A stretch of 64,000 bases of DNA from Nocardioides glacieisoli (GCF_004137245.1 NZ_SDWS01000006.1:124001-188000); one strand, 5' to 3'; shown: positions 8,899 through 18,898, counted from the first letter of the stretch. A program made the numbers and translations. Notes: a model not told the origin generated them from the letters alone.

Positions 8899-9345
8899 AT
8901 GCCGGTCCCGCCCACTCCGACGGGTCCCCTCGACGCGGGCATGGCCCCCGCGTCGAGCCTGGCGAAGGCCCTCCCCTCCATCGATGCGCAGTGGGCTTCG
9001 CTCGTCGACGTCCTCGATGCCGTGGACGCCCCGGCCTACGCCCTGCTGTCGACCGAGTCCGGCTTCCCGCTCAAGGCCCACGGCTACGGCGTGCGCGACC
9101 TGGTGACGGCGGTCCGTGCAGCCGCCGGGACCTTCGAGGCGCGACGCGCCGAGATCGTGGTCGCCGACGACGTGGCGACCCTCGAGCTCGACTCGGGCAC
9201 GACCCAGACCGTCATCGCAGCCATCTCGTCGAGGCGCGGCCAGCACCTGCTCTCGGTGACCGCGGAAGGGGTCAGCATGCCGGTGCTGCGTGCCTGGACC
9301 CACCACACGGCCACGAAGTTCGGCGCCCTGCTCGATCGGCCCTAG
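8899..9345 (+). CDS. Hypothetical protein (about 148 aa)
   Basis: I do not recognise this gene. It encodes a soluble alpha/beta protein. The C-terminal ~110 residues alternate predicted strands and helices (AYALLSTESGFPLKAHGYG, then RAEIVVADDVATLEL, then HLLSVTAEGVSMPVLRAW), loosely like a roadblock/LC7-type regulatory domain. The start is uncertain: ATG 8899, GTG 8881 and ATG 8941 are in frame. Third-position GC is low upstream of about 8890, which argues against longer versions. It stands alone in a 0.9-kb stretch, with 270 bp upstream that hold nothing recognisable. Confidence 0.5.
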   Translation: MPVPPTPTGPLDAGMAPASSLAKALPSIDAQWASLVDVLDAVDAPAYALLSTESGFPLKAHGYGVRDLVTAVRAAAGTFEARRAEIVVADDVATLELDSGTTQTVIAAISSRRGQHLLSVTAEGVSMPVLRAWTHHTATKFGALLDRP

Positions 9346-9478
9346 GAGCGCGGAGGGCAAAACTTCGAGAAACATCCTCAGATTGGTAACAGATTCCCCT
9401 CTTGACGGTTACGTTTTACACACGTCGGACACAGACCCCTCGTGAGAGGTTCGGCAATTCCCCACCCTGGACCCCGCT

Positions 9479-9514
9479 CACGAGCCGTAACCCCACAGCA
9501 TCAGGCGGCTCGTG
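9479..9514 (-). terminator. Hairpin between convergent genes
   Basis: Nine-base perfect arms (CACGAGCCG 9479-9487, CGGCTCGTG 9506-9514) enclose an 18-base loop. It lies just past the end of meaB and may act as its terminator. There is no T-run, as is common in this GC range. Confidence 0.35.
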
Positions 9515-9536
9515 GGCGGGGGGTCCGAGCTTCGTC

Positions 9537-10493
9537 TCAGGTCCCGGCAACGATCTCGTCGGCCGCGGCGTAGGGGTCGACGTCCCCCCGGGCGACACGC
9601 TCGGCCAGGGCATGGAGGTCGGAGCCGCCGGCCCGCTCCCAGCGCTCGCGCACCGCGGCGAGGGCGATCGCCTCGACCTCGCTCCGCGCCCGGTCCGTAC
9701 GTCGTCGCGCGAGCTCGCCCGACTCGGCGAGCCACGCGGCATGGCGGTCGACCTCGGCGAGCAGACCGTCGATCCCCTCCCCCGTGCTGGCCACCGTCTG
9801 CACGACCGGCGGTCGCCAGGCGCCCTCGGGGCGCTCGGCCATCGACAGCATCGTGCGCAGCTCGCGGCGGGTGCGGTCGGCGCCCTCGCGGTCGGCCTTG
9901 TTGACGGCGTACACGTCACCGATCTCGAGGATCCCGGCCTTGGCGGCCTGGATGCCGTCGCCCATGCCCGGCGCGAGCAGCACCAGCGTGGTGTCGGCGA
10001 GGCCGGCCACCTCCACCTCGCTCTGCCCGACGCCGACGGTCTCCACGACCACGACGTCGCAGCCTGCGGCGTCGAGCACCCGCACCGCCTGCGGCGTCGA
10101 CCGCGCCAGGCCGCCGAGATGACCACGCGCGCCCATCGAGCGGATGTAGACCTCGGGGTCGAGCGCGTGGTCGCCCATCCGCACCCGGTCACCGAGCAGC
10201 GCGCCGCCGGAGAACGGTGAGGACGGGTCGATCGCCAGCACGCCGACGCGCCGGCCGTCGGCACGCAGGGCAGCGACCAACGCATTGGTCGACGTCGACT
10301 TGCCGACGCCGGGGGCACCGGTGATGCCCAGCACGTGGGCGCGCCCGGTGTGGGCGCGCAGTGCTGCCATCACCTCGCGCAGGACCGGCGAGTCGGTCTC
10401 GACGAGGGTGATCAGGCGGGCGACCGCTGCGGCCTCGCCGTCGCGAGCGCGCGCGACGAGGTCGGGGACCGACGACGCGCCCCTCCGGGTCAC
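9537..10493 (-). CDS. meaB: MeaB/ArgK-type G-protein chaperone of acyl-CoA mutase
   Basis: The 318-residue P-loop GTPase carries Walker A GAPGVGKST (about residue 58), a DPSSPFSGGALLGDRVRM switch region, the ETVGVGQSE motif and the base-specificity motif NKAD. Members load adenosylcobalamin into methylmalonyl-CoA or related mutases and protect them from inactivation. The likely client here is the mutase at 31818-33824, since no mutase is adjacent. The GTG start lies 7 bases after the thiolase stop, which indicates an operon. Confidence 0.9.
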   Translation of the reverse strand: MTRRGASSVPDLVARARDGEAAAVARLITLVETDSPVLREVMAALRAHTGRAHVLGITGAPGVGKSTSTNALVAALRADGRRVGVLAIDPSSPFSGGALLGDRVRMGDHALDPEVYIRSMGARGHLGGLARSTPQAVRVLDAAGCDVVVVETVGVGQSEVEVAGLADTTLVLLAPGMGDGIQAAKAGILEIGDVYAVNKADREGADRTRRELRTMLSMAERPEGAWRPPVVQTVASTGEGIDGLLAEVDRHAAWLAESGELARRRTDRARSEVEAIALAAVRERWERAGGSDLHALAERVARGDVDPYAAADEIVAGT

Positions 10494-10500
10494 GCCAGCC

Positions 10501-11685
<1,185 letters not shown>

Positions 11686-11800
11686 GGGGCCGACGATACC
11701 CACCGGCGTACGTCCCGCGGCAGGGTCTGTGACGCCCCCGCCGTGAGGCACACGTCACACCCCCTCGCGCCCCCGGCCCCCGGAGTGCACGATGTGGCCC

Positions 11801-12271
11801 ATGAGCGCCGCGACCGACCTCCCCGACGACGTCCGCCACCTGTTCACCGCCATCGACCACGTCGGGATCGCGGTGCCGGACCTCGACGAGGCGATGGCCT
11901 TCTACCGCGACGCCTACGGCATGCAGGTCCTCCACGAGGAGGTCAACGAGGAACAGGGCGTCCGCGAGGCGATGGTCGGAGTGGGCGACTCGGGCTCGTG
12001 CATCCAGCTCCTCGCCCCGCTCACGCCCGAGTCGACCATCGCGAAGTTCCTCGACCGCAACGGCCAGGGCATCCAGCAGCTCGCGTTCCGCGTCGACGAC
12101 GTCGAGCACGTCGCCGAGGTGCTGCGCGAGCGCGGCCTGCGCCTGCTGTACGACGCCCCGCGCCGCGGCACCTCGGCCAGCCGGGTCAACTTCATCCACC
12201 CCAAGGACGCCGGTGGCGTGCTGGTCGAGCTGGTCGAGCCGGCCCCCGCGGGCCGGCCTGCCGACCACTGA
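11801..12271 (+). CDS. mce: Methylmalonyl-CoA (ethylmalonyl-CoA) epimerase
   Basis: This 156-residue VOC-fold protein has paired beta-alpha-beta-beta-beta units. The first metal ligand is in AIDHVGIAVPD, a mid-chain His is in VEHVAE, and the last Glu is in GVLVELVEP. It interconverts the R and S forms of methylmalonyl-CoA and, in the ethylmalonyl-CoA pathway, of ethylmalonyl-CoA. ATG 11801 gives the normal MSA- start; ATG 11792 adds three residues. It lies 109 bp upstream of ccr on the same strand. Confidence 0.9.
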   Translation: MSAATDLPDDVRHLFTAIDHVGIAVPDLDEAMAFYRDAYGMQVLHEEVNEEQGVREAMVGVGDSGSCIQLLAPLTPESTIAKFLDRNGQGIQQLAFRVDDVEHVAEVLRERGLRLLYDAPRRGTSASRVNFIHPKDAGGVLVELVEPAPAGRPADH

Positions 12272-12301
12272 GCGACGTACCTCACACCACTCCCCACACG
12301 A

Positions 12302-12318
12302 GGTTACTCACCGGTACG
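12302..12318 (+). promoter_or_regulatory. Candidate operator upstream of ccr
   Basis: The sequence GGTTACTCACCGGTACG lies 62 bases before the ccr start. The core TCACCGGT recurs upstream of the mutase gene (33857-33864). This suggests, but does not prove, a shared TetR-type regulator. Confidence 0.25.
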
Positions 12319-12380
12319 TTGAGCCCGATCGCGACACCGATGCCTCATCGCCACTGCCCCACAGCCAGCAGGAGACACCC

Positions 12381-13721
12381 GTGCACCACATCCTCGAAGC
12401 CATTCAGTCCGACAGCGCCACCGCGGAGGACTTCGCCTCCCTGGAGCTCCCGGAGTCCTACCGCGCCGCCTTCGTGAAGAAGGAGGAGGTGGACATGTTC
12501 GAGGGCCTCACCGCCAAGGAGAAGGACCCGCGCAAGTCACTCCACGTCGAGGACGTGCCGCTGCCCGAGCTCGGTCCCGGCGAGGCGTTCGTGGCCGTGA
12601 TGGCCTCCGCCATCAACTACAACACCGTGTGGACCTCGATCTTCGAGCCCGTCTCCACCTTCGGCTTCCTCGAGCGCTACGGCCGCAACAGCGAGCTCAC
12701 CAAGCGCCACGACCTGCCCTACCACGTGGTCGGCTCCGACCTGGCCGGCGTCGTGCTCAAGACCGGCCCCGGCGTCACCAAGTGGAAGCCTGGCGACCGC
12801 GTCGTGGCGCACTGCCTCTCGGTCGAGCTCGAGGGCCCCGACGGCCACAACGACACGATGCTCGACACCGAGCAGCGGATCTGGGGCTTCGAGACCAACT
12901 TCGGCGGCCTCGCCGACGTCGCGATGGTCAAGGCCAACCAGCTGATGCCCAAGCCCGAGCACCTCACCTGGGAGGAGGCCGCCTCCCCCGGCCTCGTCAA
13001 CTGCACGGCCTACCGCCAGCTGGTCAGCAAGAACGGCGGCGACATGAAGCAGGGCGACAACGTCCTCATCTGGGGCGCGTCCGGCGGCCTCGGCGGCTTC
13101 GCGACGCAGTACGCCCTCAACGGCGGCGCCACCCCGGTCTGCGTGGTCTCCAACGAGGAGAAGGCCGCCATCGCCCGCAGCATGGGCGCCGAGCTGATCA
13201 TCAACCGCTCGGAGGAGGGCTACAAGTTCTGGAACGACGAGAACACCCAGCAGGACCCGAAGGAGTGGAAGCGCTTCGGTGCGCGCATCCGTGAGCTCAC
13301 CGGCGGCGAGGACATCGACATCGTCTTCGAGCACCCGGGCCGCGAGACCTTCGGCGCATCGGTCTTCGTCACCCGCAAGGGCGGGACGATCACCACGTGC
13401 GCCTCGACCTCGGGCTACATGCACGAGTACGACAACCGCTACCTGTGGATGAACCTCAAGCGGATCATCTCGAGCCACTTCGCCAACTACCGCGAGTCGT
13501 GGGAGGCCAACCGCCTCATCGCGAAGGGGAAGATCCACCCGACACTGTCGCGGACCTACACGCTCGAGGAGGTCGGCCAGGCCTCGCTCGACGTCCACCA
13601 GAACGCCCACCAGGGCAAGGTCGGCGTGCTCTGCCTGTCCCCCGAGGAGGGCCTCGGCGTGCGCGACCACGAGATGCGCGCCCAGCACGAGACCGCGATC
13701 AACCGCTTCCGCGGCGTCTGA
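12381..13721 (+). CDS. ccr: Crotonyl-CoA carboxylase/reductase
   Basis: CCR reductively carboxylates crotonyl-CoA to ethylmalonyl-CoA using NADPH and CO2, the committed step of the ethylmalonyl-CoA pathway. It also supplies extender units for polyketides. The 446-residue MDR-family protein has a long family-specific N-terminus (ESYRAAFVKKEEVDMFEG). Further signatures are INYNTVWTSIFEPVSTF, the nucleotide-binding loop IWGASGGLGGFATQYA and the C-terminal LWMNLKRIISSHFANY segment. The GTG start has an AGGAGA ribosome site 6 bases upstream. A strong hairpin follows at 13754-13795, so ccr probably ends its transcript. Confidence 0.95.
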   Translation: MHHILEAIQSDSATAEDFASLELPESYRAAFVKKEEVDMFEGLTAKEKDPRKSLHVEDVPLPELGPGEAFVAVMASAINYNTVWTSIFEPVSTFGFLERYGRNSELTKRHDLPYHVVGSDLAGVVLKTGPGVTKWKPGDRVVAHCLSVELEGPDGHNDTMLDTEQRIWGFETNFGGLADVAMVKANQLMPKPEHLTWEEAASPGLVNCTAYRQLVSKNGGDMKQGDNVLIWGASGGLGGFATQYALNGGATPVCVVSNEEKAAIARSMGAELIINRSEEGYKFWNDENTQQDPKEWKRFGARIRELTGGEDIDIVFEHPGRETFGASVFVTRKGGTITTCASTSGYMHEYDNRYLWMNLKRIISSHFANYRESWEANRLIAKGKIHPTLSRTYTLEEVGQASLDVHQNAHQGKVGVLCLSPEEGLGVRDHEMRAQHETAINRFRGV

Positions 13722-13753
13722 CCCCACCCCTCCGGCGGTGAGCCGGAGATTCC

Positions 13754-13795
13754 TCACACCCCGGCCGGGCAATTGTCCCGCGAGCCGGGGTGTGA
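13754..13795 (+). terminator. Strong hairpin terminator after ccr
   Basis: Twelve-base perfect outer arms (13754-13765 and 13784-13795) are continued by an inner CGGG/CCCG stem and followed by TGTTT. It sits 33 bases behind the ccr stop. Confidence 0.7.
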
Positions 13796-13869
13796 TGTTT
13801 CCGGGGCATCGGCAAGACTGGGGCCGTTCCGCCGAAAGCGCCGTACAACGTGAGAGTGGGTGTCGCTGC

Positions 13870-15210
13870 ATGAGCTCCGACCAGGGCCTGTCCATCTTCG
13901 ACGACGAGCCGGAGTCCGGCGACGACGCGGGTGAGGAGACCCAGGTCATGCCGGTGACGCCGAAGGAGCAATCCGCGGCGAAGGCGCCTGCCACCGCGCC
14001 GACGCAGGCCGAGAAGAAGGCCGAGCCGACGTCGAAGGTCGAGCCCACGAACGAGCCGACACCCGAGCCGGCCGCCACGGAGCCCGTGCGGCCCCCTGCC
14101 CCGGCGAAGCCGTCCGTCGACGACCAGCCCACCCTGCGGGCGCCCGTGGTCCCGCCCGCAGCCGCACCTCGTCCGGCAGCCCAGGCCCCCGCGACCCGCC
14201 CGCCCGTGGTGCCGGCCGCAGCCCCGCTCCCGGTCGTCCGCCGCGGCGGCTACGACAAGACCGCCGTCGACCAGCGCGTCGGCCAGCTCCAGACCGAGAA
14301 GTCCGGTCTCGCCACCAGCCTCGCCAGCAGCGAGGAGCGGGTGATCGAGCTCGAGCGCGAGCTCGACCGGCTCCGCACGGAGCTCGAGGAGAACACGAAC
14401 CCGACCTACGCCGGCCTCGGTGGCCGCGCCACGTCGATGCTCAAGCTGGCCGAGGAAGAGGCCGGCGACGTGCGCGACGCCGCCCGCCGCGACGCCGACG
14501 ACATCCGGGCCCAGGCCGAGCGCGACGCGAAGAGCATCCGCGCCGACGCCGCTCGCGAGGCAGACGACATGCGCCTGGTGCAGCTCAAGGAGCTCGACGA
14601 GATGCGGGCGCGGATCACGGCCGACGCCGAGACCGAGCGCAGCCTCGCCAAGGCCGAGGCCGAGGACCTCGTGGCGGCCGCCCGCCGCGAGTCCGACCAG
14701 CTGCGGCTGGCCGCCCAGCAGGAGACCAACGAGGTGCGGGTGACCGCCACCCGGGAGGCCGAGCAGGCACGCGCGGCGGCGGACCGCGAGGTCCAGGAGG
14801 CACGCCGCACGCTCGCGGTGGAGAAGGAGCGCCTCACGCGCGAGGCCGCCGAGCACCACAGCAACGCGACCGCGGAGACCCAGCGGCTCGTCGCCGAGGC
14901 CGAGCAGCGGGCGACGGCGGCCGAGCAGCGGGCCCGCGAGGCCACCGCGCAGGCCAACACCCACCGCCAGCAGGCGCAGAGCGAGGCCGAGGGCCTGCTC
15001 TCGCGCGCCCGGCGCGAGGCCGAGCAGGTCGTCGCCTCCGCCCGCACCCAGGCCGACTCGATCGGCGCGACCCGTGCCGCGGAGGCCGAGCGCGAGCTCG
15101 CCAACATCCAGGCCGAGGTCGACCGCATCACCAAGCGCCGCGACGCGATCACCGCCCAGCTCGGTGCCCTGCGTGACGTGGTCGCCGGCTTCGCCGAGGA
15201 CAAGCCCTGA
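13870..15210 (+). CDS. DivIVA/Scy-like coiled-coil protein
   Basis: This 446-residue acidic protein has a disordered Pro/Ala/Glu-rich N-terminus (about 1-120). A short segment RRGGYDKTAVDQRVGQLQTEK resembles the DivIVA N-terminal motif (FRRGYDxxxVD). Almost uninterrupted coiled coil follows to the end, with many Ala/Glu/Arg heptads. Such proteins mark poles or septa in actinobacteria and organise cell-wall synthesis. The repeated AExEAxxLxxxA pattern also recalls Scy/FilP-type scaffold proteins. No membrane segment is seen. Its stop codon overlaps the likely CTG start of the following permease gene, so the two are probably coupled. Confidence 0.7.
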   Translation: MSSDQGLSIFDDEPESGDDAGEETQVMPVTPKEQSAAKAPATAPTQAEKKAEPTSKVEPTNEPTPEPAATEPVRPPAPAKPSVDDQPTLRAPVVPPAAAPRPAAQAPATRPPVVPAAAPLPVVRRGGYDKTAVDQRVGQLQTEKSGLATSLASSEERVIELERELDRLRTELEENTNPTYAGLGGRATSMLKLAEEEAGDVRDAARRDADDIRAQAERDAKSIRADAAREADDMRLVQLKELDEMRARITADAETERSLAKAEAEDLVAAARRESDQLRLAAQQETNEVRVTATREAEQARAAADREVQEARRTLAVEKERLTREAAEHHSNATAETQRLVAEAEQRATAAEQRAREATAQANTHRQQAQSEAEGLLSRARREAEQVVASARTQADSIGATRAAEAERELANIQAEVDRITKRRDAITAQLGALRDVVAGFAEDKP

Positions 15211-16553
15211 GCTGGCGCGACCGGCTCCGGGAGGCCACCGCCTCCCGCGACACCGCGTCCGACACGAGCAGCGAATCCGTACGAGAAGCCGTCCGCAACG
15301 CCGACCTCACCGACCCCGTCGAGGCCCCCGAGGTGCTCGAGGCGGTGGTCGAGCAGGTCAGCGACGACGCCGACCGGGCCGAGGCGGCGGCAGAGTCCGC
15401 CGAGGAGTCGGCCAGGACGGCGGCCGAGATCGCCGACAAGATCGACGACTCGACCGACCTGGTGGTCGACGAGTCGACGCCCGCCCCCTACGTCCCGGCG
15501 GAGCCGGAGACCTCTCCCCCGCTCCTGCTGCGGCACTCACCCTTCAAGATCGGGTTCTTCGGTGCGCTCGGCGCCGTGATCGCCATCTTCCTCACCGAGC
15601 AGGTGCTCAGCATCTCCTCGGTGCTGATCCTGCTCGTGATGTCGATGTTCCTCGCGATCGGGCTCAACCCGGTCGTGGAGTTCTTCATGCGACGCGGTGT
15701 CCGCCGCGGGCTGTCGGTGCTGCTCGTGCTCGTCGCGGTCATCGGGGTGCTGACGCTCTTCGTCGTCGCCATCGTGCCCGTCATCAGCGACCAGATCGCT
15801 CAGATCACCCGCAACGCACCCGGGTGGCTCGACGACCTGCAGGCCAACGGGCAGGTCCAGAAGCTCGACGACCAGTTCGACGTCATCGCCAAGGCGCAGG
15901 AGTACATCCAGAACGGCGACTTCGGCCAGAAGGTCTTCGGCGGCGCCCTCGGCGTCGGCCTGCGCGTGCTCTCGGCCGTGACCAACAGCCTCATCGTCAT
16001 CGTCCTGATGATCTACTTCCTCGCCTCGCTGCCCAGCATCAAGCACGCGGGGTACTCCCTCGCACCGGCCTCCAAGCGCCCGCGCGTGAGCGAGCTCGGT
16101 GACCGGATCATCCGGGCGACGGGCGCCTACGTCGCCGGCGCCTTCCTCGTCGCCCTCTGCGCGGGACTGAGCACGTTGGTCTTCTCGTTCGTCATCGGTC
16201 TGGGCGACTACGCCTTCGCCCTGGCCTTCGTCGTCGGGCTCTTCTCGCTGATCCCGATCGTCGGTGCCGTGGTCTCCGGGGTGATCATGACGCTGCTGGC
16301 GCTGACGATCTCGCCGACCGTCGCGCTCGTGGCCCTCGTCTACTACCTCGCCTACCAGCAGTTCGAGTCCTACGTGATCTACCCGCGGATCATGAAGAAG
16401 TCGGTCGACCTGCCGGGCTCGGTGACCGTGGTGGCCGCTCTCGTCGGCGGATCGCTGATGGGTGTCATCGGCGCCCTGCTCGCGGTGCCCGTCGCGGCCG
16501 CTCTCCTGCTGCTGCACCGCGACGTCTTCCTCAAGCGGCAGGACGCTCGCTGA
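15207..16553 (+). CDS. AI-2E family transporter (PerM-like), probable CTG start
   Basis: The protein has a cytosolic acidic Ala/Glu-rich N-terminus and about eight hydrophobic segments, with the family signature GLFSLIPIVGAVVSG and a C-terminal PVAAALLLL. AI-2E permeases are probable exporters of small metabolites; the substrate cannot be assigned. The first ordinary start is GTG 15333. However, the 126 bases before it are in frame, have GC at nearly every third position and read as an amphipathic acidic chain. I therefore place the start at CTG 15207, which overlaps the previous stop as CTGA and has GAGGAC 6 bases upstream. Length is 448 residues. The 3' end overlaps the convergent EamA gene by 23 bases. 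Confidence 0.75.
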   Translation: MSWRDRLREATASRDTASDTSSESVREAVRNADLTDPVEAPEVLEAVVEQVSDDADRAEAAAESAEESARTAAEIADKIDDSTDLVVDESTPAPYVPAEPETSPPLLLRHSPFKIGFFGALGAVIAIFLTEQVLSISSVLILLVMSMFLAIGLNPVVEFFMRRGVRRGLSVLLVLVAVIGVLTLFVVAIVPVISDQIAQITRNAPGWLDDLQANGQVQKLDDQFDVIAKAQEYIQNGDFGQKVFGGALGVGLRVLSAVTNSLIVIVLMIYFLASLPSIKHAGYSLAPASKRPRVSELGDRIIRATGAYVAGAFLVALCAGLSTLVFSFVIGLGDYAFALAFVVGLFSLIPIVGAVVSGVIMTLLALTISPTVALVALVYYLAYQQFESYVIYPRIMKKSVDLPGSVTVVAALVGGSLMGVIGALLAVPVAAALLLLHRDVFLKRQDAR

Positions 16554-17526
16554 CGGGCTCCGGGTCGGGCAGCGGCTCCGCGAGCAGCGGCGCCCGCCCC
16601 TCTCCCAGCTTGACCACCACGACGCCCGCGAGCACCAGCACGCCACCGGCCAGCTGGATGCCGCGTGGCAGCTCGTCGAGCAGCAGCCACGCCCACAGCA
16701 CCGCGGCCAGGACCTCGCCGAGGGCGACGAACGAGGCCAGCCGGCTGCCGAGCCTGCGGCCGGCCGCGATGCCGGTGACGTAGGAGAAGGCGGCGGTCAC
16801 CAGGCCCAGCGCGACGACCGGGATCCACCAGGCGACGGTGCGTCCGTCGTAGACCGCGTCGGCGGTCGACGCGTGGAACGGCAGCACTCCCGACGCACCG
16901 GCCACGAGCAGGACGAGGCCGCCCACGAGCAGTCCGCCGGCAGCCAGGGTGATGCCGGGCAGCCCGTTGTCCTCGTCGGCGGAGATGATGAAGTACGTCG
17001 CCGCGCCGACCATCGCACCCAGCGCCCACAGCACGCCGACCGTGCTCAGCTCCGCCCCGGAGACCACGTCGAGCACGAGGACGAGCCCGGCGGCGGCGAT
17101 GGCAGCACCGAGCAGCGTGACGCCCGACGGGCGGTGCCCGTGGCGCAGCCACAGCCAGACGACGACGGCGACGGGCGCGGTGTACTCCAGCAGCAGGGCG
17201 ACGCTCACCTGCATGTAGGAGACGGCGTAGAAGTAGCAGAGCTGCGCTCCGGCGACGGCCGCGATGCCGTAGACCGCGATCAGCCCGGCGTTGGTCCGGA
17301 CGAGGTGCCACCGACCGCGCAGGGCCAGTGCTCCGGGCACCACCAGCACGGCGGCCGCGATCGCGATGCGCAGCGCGACCGTCGCGCCCGCGCTCCATCC
17401 GGTGTCGAGCAGCCCGCGCGCGAGCACCCCGGAGAGGCCGAACGACGCGGCAGAGGCGACGGCAAGCAGGAGCCCCGTCGTCGTCCGGGAGGTTGCCGTG
17501 TCATGTGTCAAAGCCGTCACGGTCAT
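16531..17526 (-). CDS. EamA/DMT family exporter
   Basis: The 331-residue inner-membrane protein has about ten hydrophobic helices in two EamA repeats (about residues 17-150 and 165-305). It has the typical FALGE-like VALGEVLAAVLWAWLLLDE at the end of the second repeat. Such carriers export amino acids or other small metabolites. It is divergent from a CGNR regulator only 32 bp away, with TGTCA elements spanning the gap, so it is probably controlled by that regulator. Confidence 0.85.
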   Translation of the reverse strand: MTVTALTHDTATSRTTTGLLLAVASAASFGLSGVLARGLLDTGWSAGATVALRIAIAAAVLVVPGALALRGRWHLVRTNAGLIAVYGIAAVAGAQLCYFYAVSYMQVSVALLLEYTAPVAVVVWLWLRHGHRPSGVTLLGAAIAAAGLVLVLDVVSGAELSTVGVLWALGAMVGAATYFIISADEDNGLPGITLAAGGLLVGGLVLLVAGASGVLPFHASTADAVYDGRTVAWWIPVVALGLVTAAFSYVTGIAAGRRLGSRLASFVALGEVLAAVLWAWLLLDELPRGIQLAGGVLVLAGVVVVKLGEGRAPLLAEPLPDPEPVSERPAA

Positions 17527-17556
17527 GACACTAGGAGGGGCTCAGGTAATGTGTCA
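17526..17556. promoter_or_regulatory. Inverted TGTCA repeats between EamA and CGNR genes
   Basis: TGACAC (17526-17531) and GTGTCA (17551-17556) form an inverted repeat across the whole 32-bp divergent gap. Further TGTCA/TGACA copies lie at 17499, 17506 and 17573. The -10 box TAATGT (17547-17552, 6 bases before ATG 17559) overlaps one arm. This is a likely operator for autoregulation and control of the exporter. Confidence 0.45.
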
Positions 17557-17558
17557 AC

Positions 17559-18095
17559 ATGCTTTTCACGGATGACACGGACGCCGCCCTCCAGGCCGCG
17601 GTCGCCCTCGTCAACTCCTCCGACGAGCCCGGCGACCCCCTCGGCTCGGTCGACGACCTGTCCGCCTTCCTCGCCTCCTGGCCCTACACCGGCCGGCTCG
17701 ACGCGACCGAGGCCGAGCTCGACGCCGTACGCCGTCTCCGTCCCGCACTCAGGGCCCTCCTCCTCGCCGAACGCGACGAGGCCGCGGAGATCGTCAACGG
17801 GATGCTCGCGAAGGCGAGTGCCCTCCCCCAGCTCCAGCGCCACGACCACTGGGACTGGCACGTCCACGCCGTCGCCCCCGACCGTCCGCTGGAGGAGCGT
17901 GTGGTCGTCGAGACGGCGATGGCGATGATCGACGTGATCCGGGCCGACGAGATGTCGCGGCTCGACCGCTGCGCCGCCGACGACTGCGACGACGTCGTGC
18001 TCGACCTCTCCCGCAACCGCTCGCGCCGCTACTGCTCGACGACGTGCGGCAACCGGGAGGCCGTCGCGGCCTACCGCGCCCGCCAGAGGGCCTAG
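17559..18095 (+). CDS. CGNR zinc-finger regulator (ABATE domain)
   Basis: The protein has 178 residues. The N-terminal ABATE-type helical domain (about 1-125) is followed by the zinc finger CAADDC ... YCSTTCGNREAVAAYRARQ, which contains the CGNR signature and four cysteines. These are probable stress- or ligand-responsive transcription factors. The gene is probably translated from a leaderless message. It is divergent from an EamA exporter, a frequent pairing that suggests it senses the exported compound. Its end overlaps the convergent hydrolase gene by 4 bases. Confidence 0.85.
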   Translation: MLFTDDTDAALQAAVALVNSSDEPGDPLGSVDDLSAFLASWPYTGRLDATEAELDAVRRLRPALRALLLAERDEAAEIVNGMLAKASALPQLQRHDHWDWHVHAVAPDRPLEERVVVETAMAMIDVIRADEMSRLDRCAADDCDDVVLDLSRNRSRRYCSTTCGNREAVAAYRARQRA

Positions 18096-18898
18096 GCGCC
18101 GGCCGCGGCCCCAGGTGGGGAGGGCAGGAAGCGCCGCAGCACCTCGAGGAAGATCGCAGGCTGCTCGGAGTGCACCCAGTGCCCGGCGCCCTTCACCAGC
18201 ACCCGTCGGTTGCGCGGGAACCTGCGGTCCATCTCGGGCGAGTGCGCGTCGTCGATGTAGTCGGAGTCGGCACCGCCCACCCACAGCACAGGGCCGTCGT
18301 ACGTCGCCTCGCCCAGCTGGTCGGCCGGCCAGCCCGTCAGGCCGTCCATCGACGCGCCGAGCAGGTCGAGGTTGACCTGCCAGTGCCAGCCGTCGTCGGT
18401 GCGGCGGAGGTTCTGCAGGAGGAAGCTGCGCACGACCGGGTTCGGCACCGGCTCGCGCAGCGCCTCGTCGGCCTGGTCGCGGCGCTCGAGCGACGTCAGG
18501 TCGAGCCCGCGCATGGTCTCGATGTAGCCGACGAACTCGCGCCCGCTCGGGTACGCGACCGGCGCGACGTCGACGACGACGAGCCGCTCGACGAGCTCGG
18601 GGTGCCGCAGCGCGAGGCACATGGCGATCTTGCCGCCCATCGAGTGCCCGACGAGCGCGACGGGCTCCTGCGCCGACCACTGGCGCAGCTCGGCCGCGAC
18701 GAGGTCCGCCAGCTCGACGTAGTCGAAGGTCTCGGTCCAAGACGACCGGCCGTGGTTGGGCATGTCGAGCAGCAGCACCCGGTGGTCGGCGCTGAGCGCC
18801 TTGGCGGCCTGCGTCCAGTTCTTGCCCTGCCCGAAGAGGCCGTGGCAGAAGACGATGCGCGACCCGGACGTGCCGAGCTCGGTGCGGTGCAGGCTCAC
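18092..18898 (-). CDS. Alpha/beta-fold hydrolase
   Basis: The 268-residue protein has oxyanion loop FCHGLFGQGKNW, nucleophile elbow GHSMGG (Ser about residue 92), a DSDYIDD acid region and catalytic His in AGHWVHSE. It resembles the YbfF/MenH esterase group; the substrate is unknown. GTG 18898 was chosen because GGGAGGA lies 9 bases upstream and the chain then starts directly at the first beta strand. Longer in-frame versions run into the small gene upstream. Confidence 0.8.
   Translation of the reverse strand: MSLHRTELGTSGSRIVFCHGLFGQGKNWTQAAKALSADHRVLLLDMPNHGRSSWTETFDYVELADLVAAELRQWSAQEPVALVGHSMGGKIAMCLALRHPELVERLVVVDVAPVAYPSGREFVGYIETMRGLDLTSLERRDQADEALREPVPNPVVRSFLLQNLRRTDDGWHWQVNLDLLGASMDGLTGWPADQLGEATYDGPVLWVGGADSDYIDDAHSPEMDRRFPRNRRVLVKGAGHWVHSEQPAIFLEVLRRFLPSPPGAAAGA

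Noticed and set aside
9346..9478. A promoter or small gene in the relatively AT-rich stretch behind the 8899-9345 gene
   Set aside because: TTGACG near 9401 has no -10 box at a proper distance and no credible frame follows.
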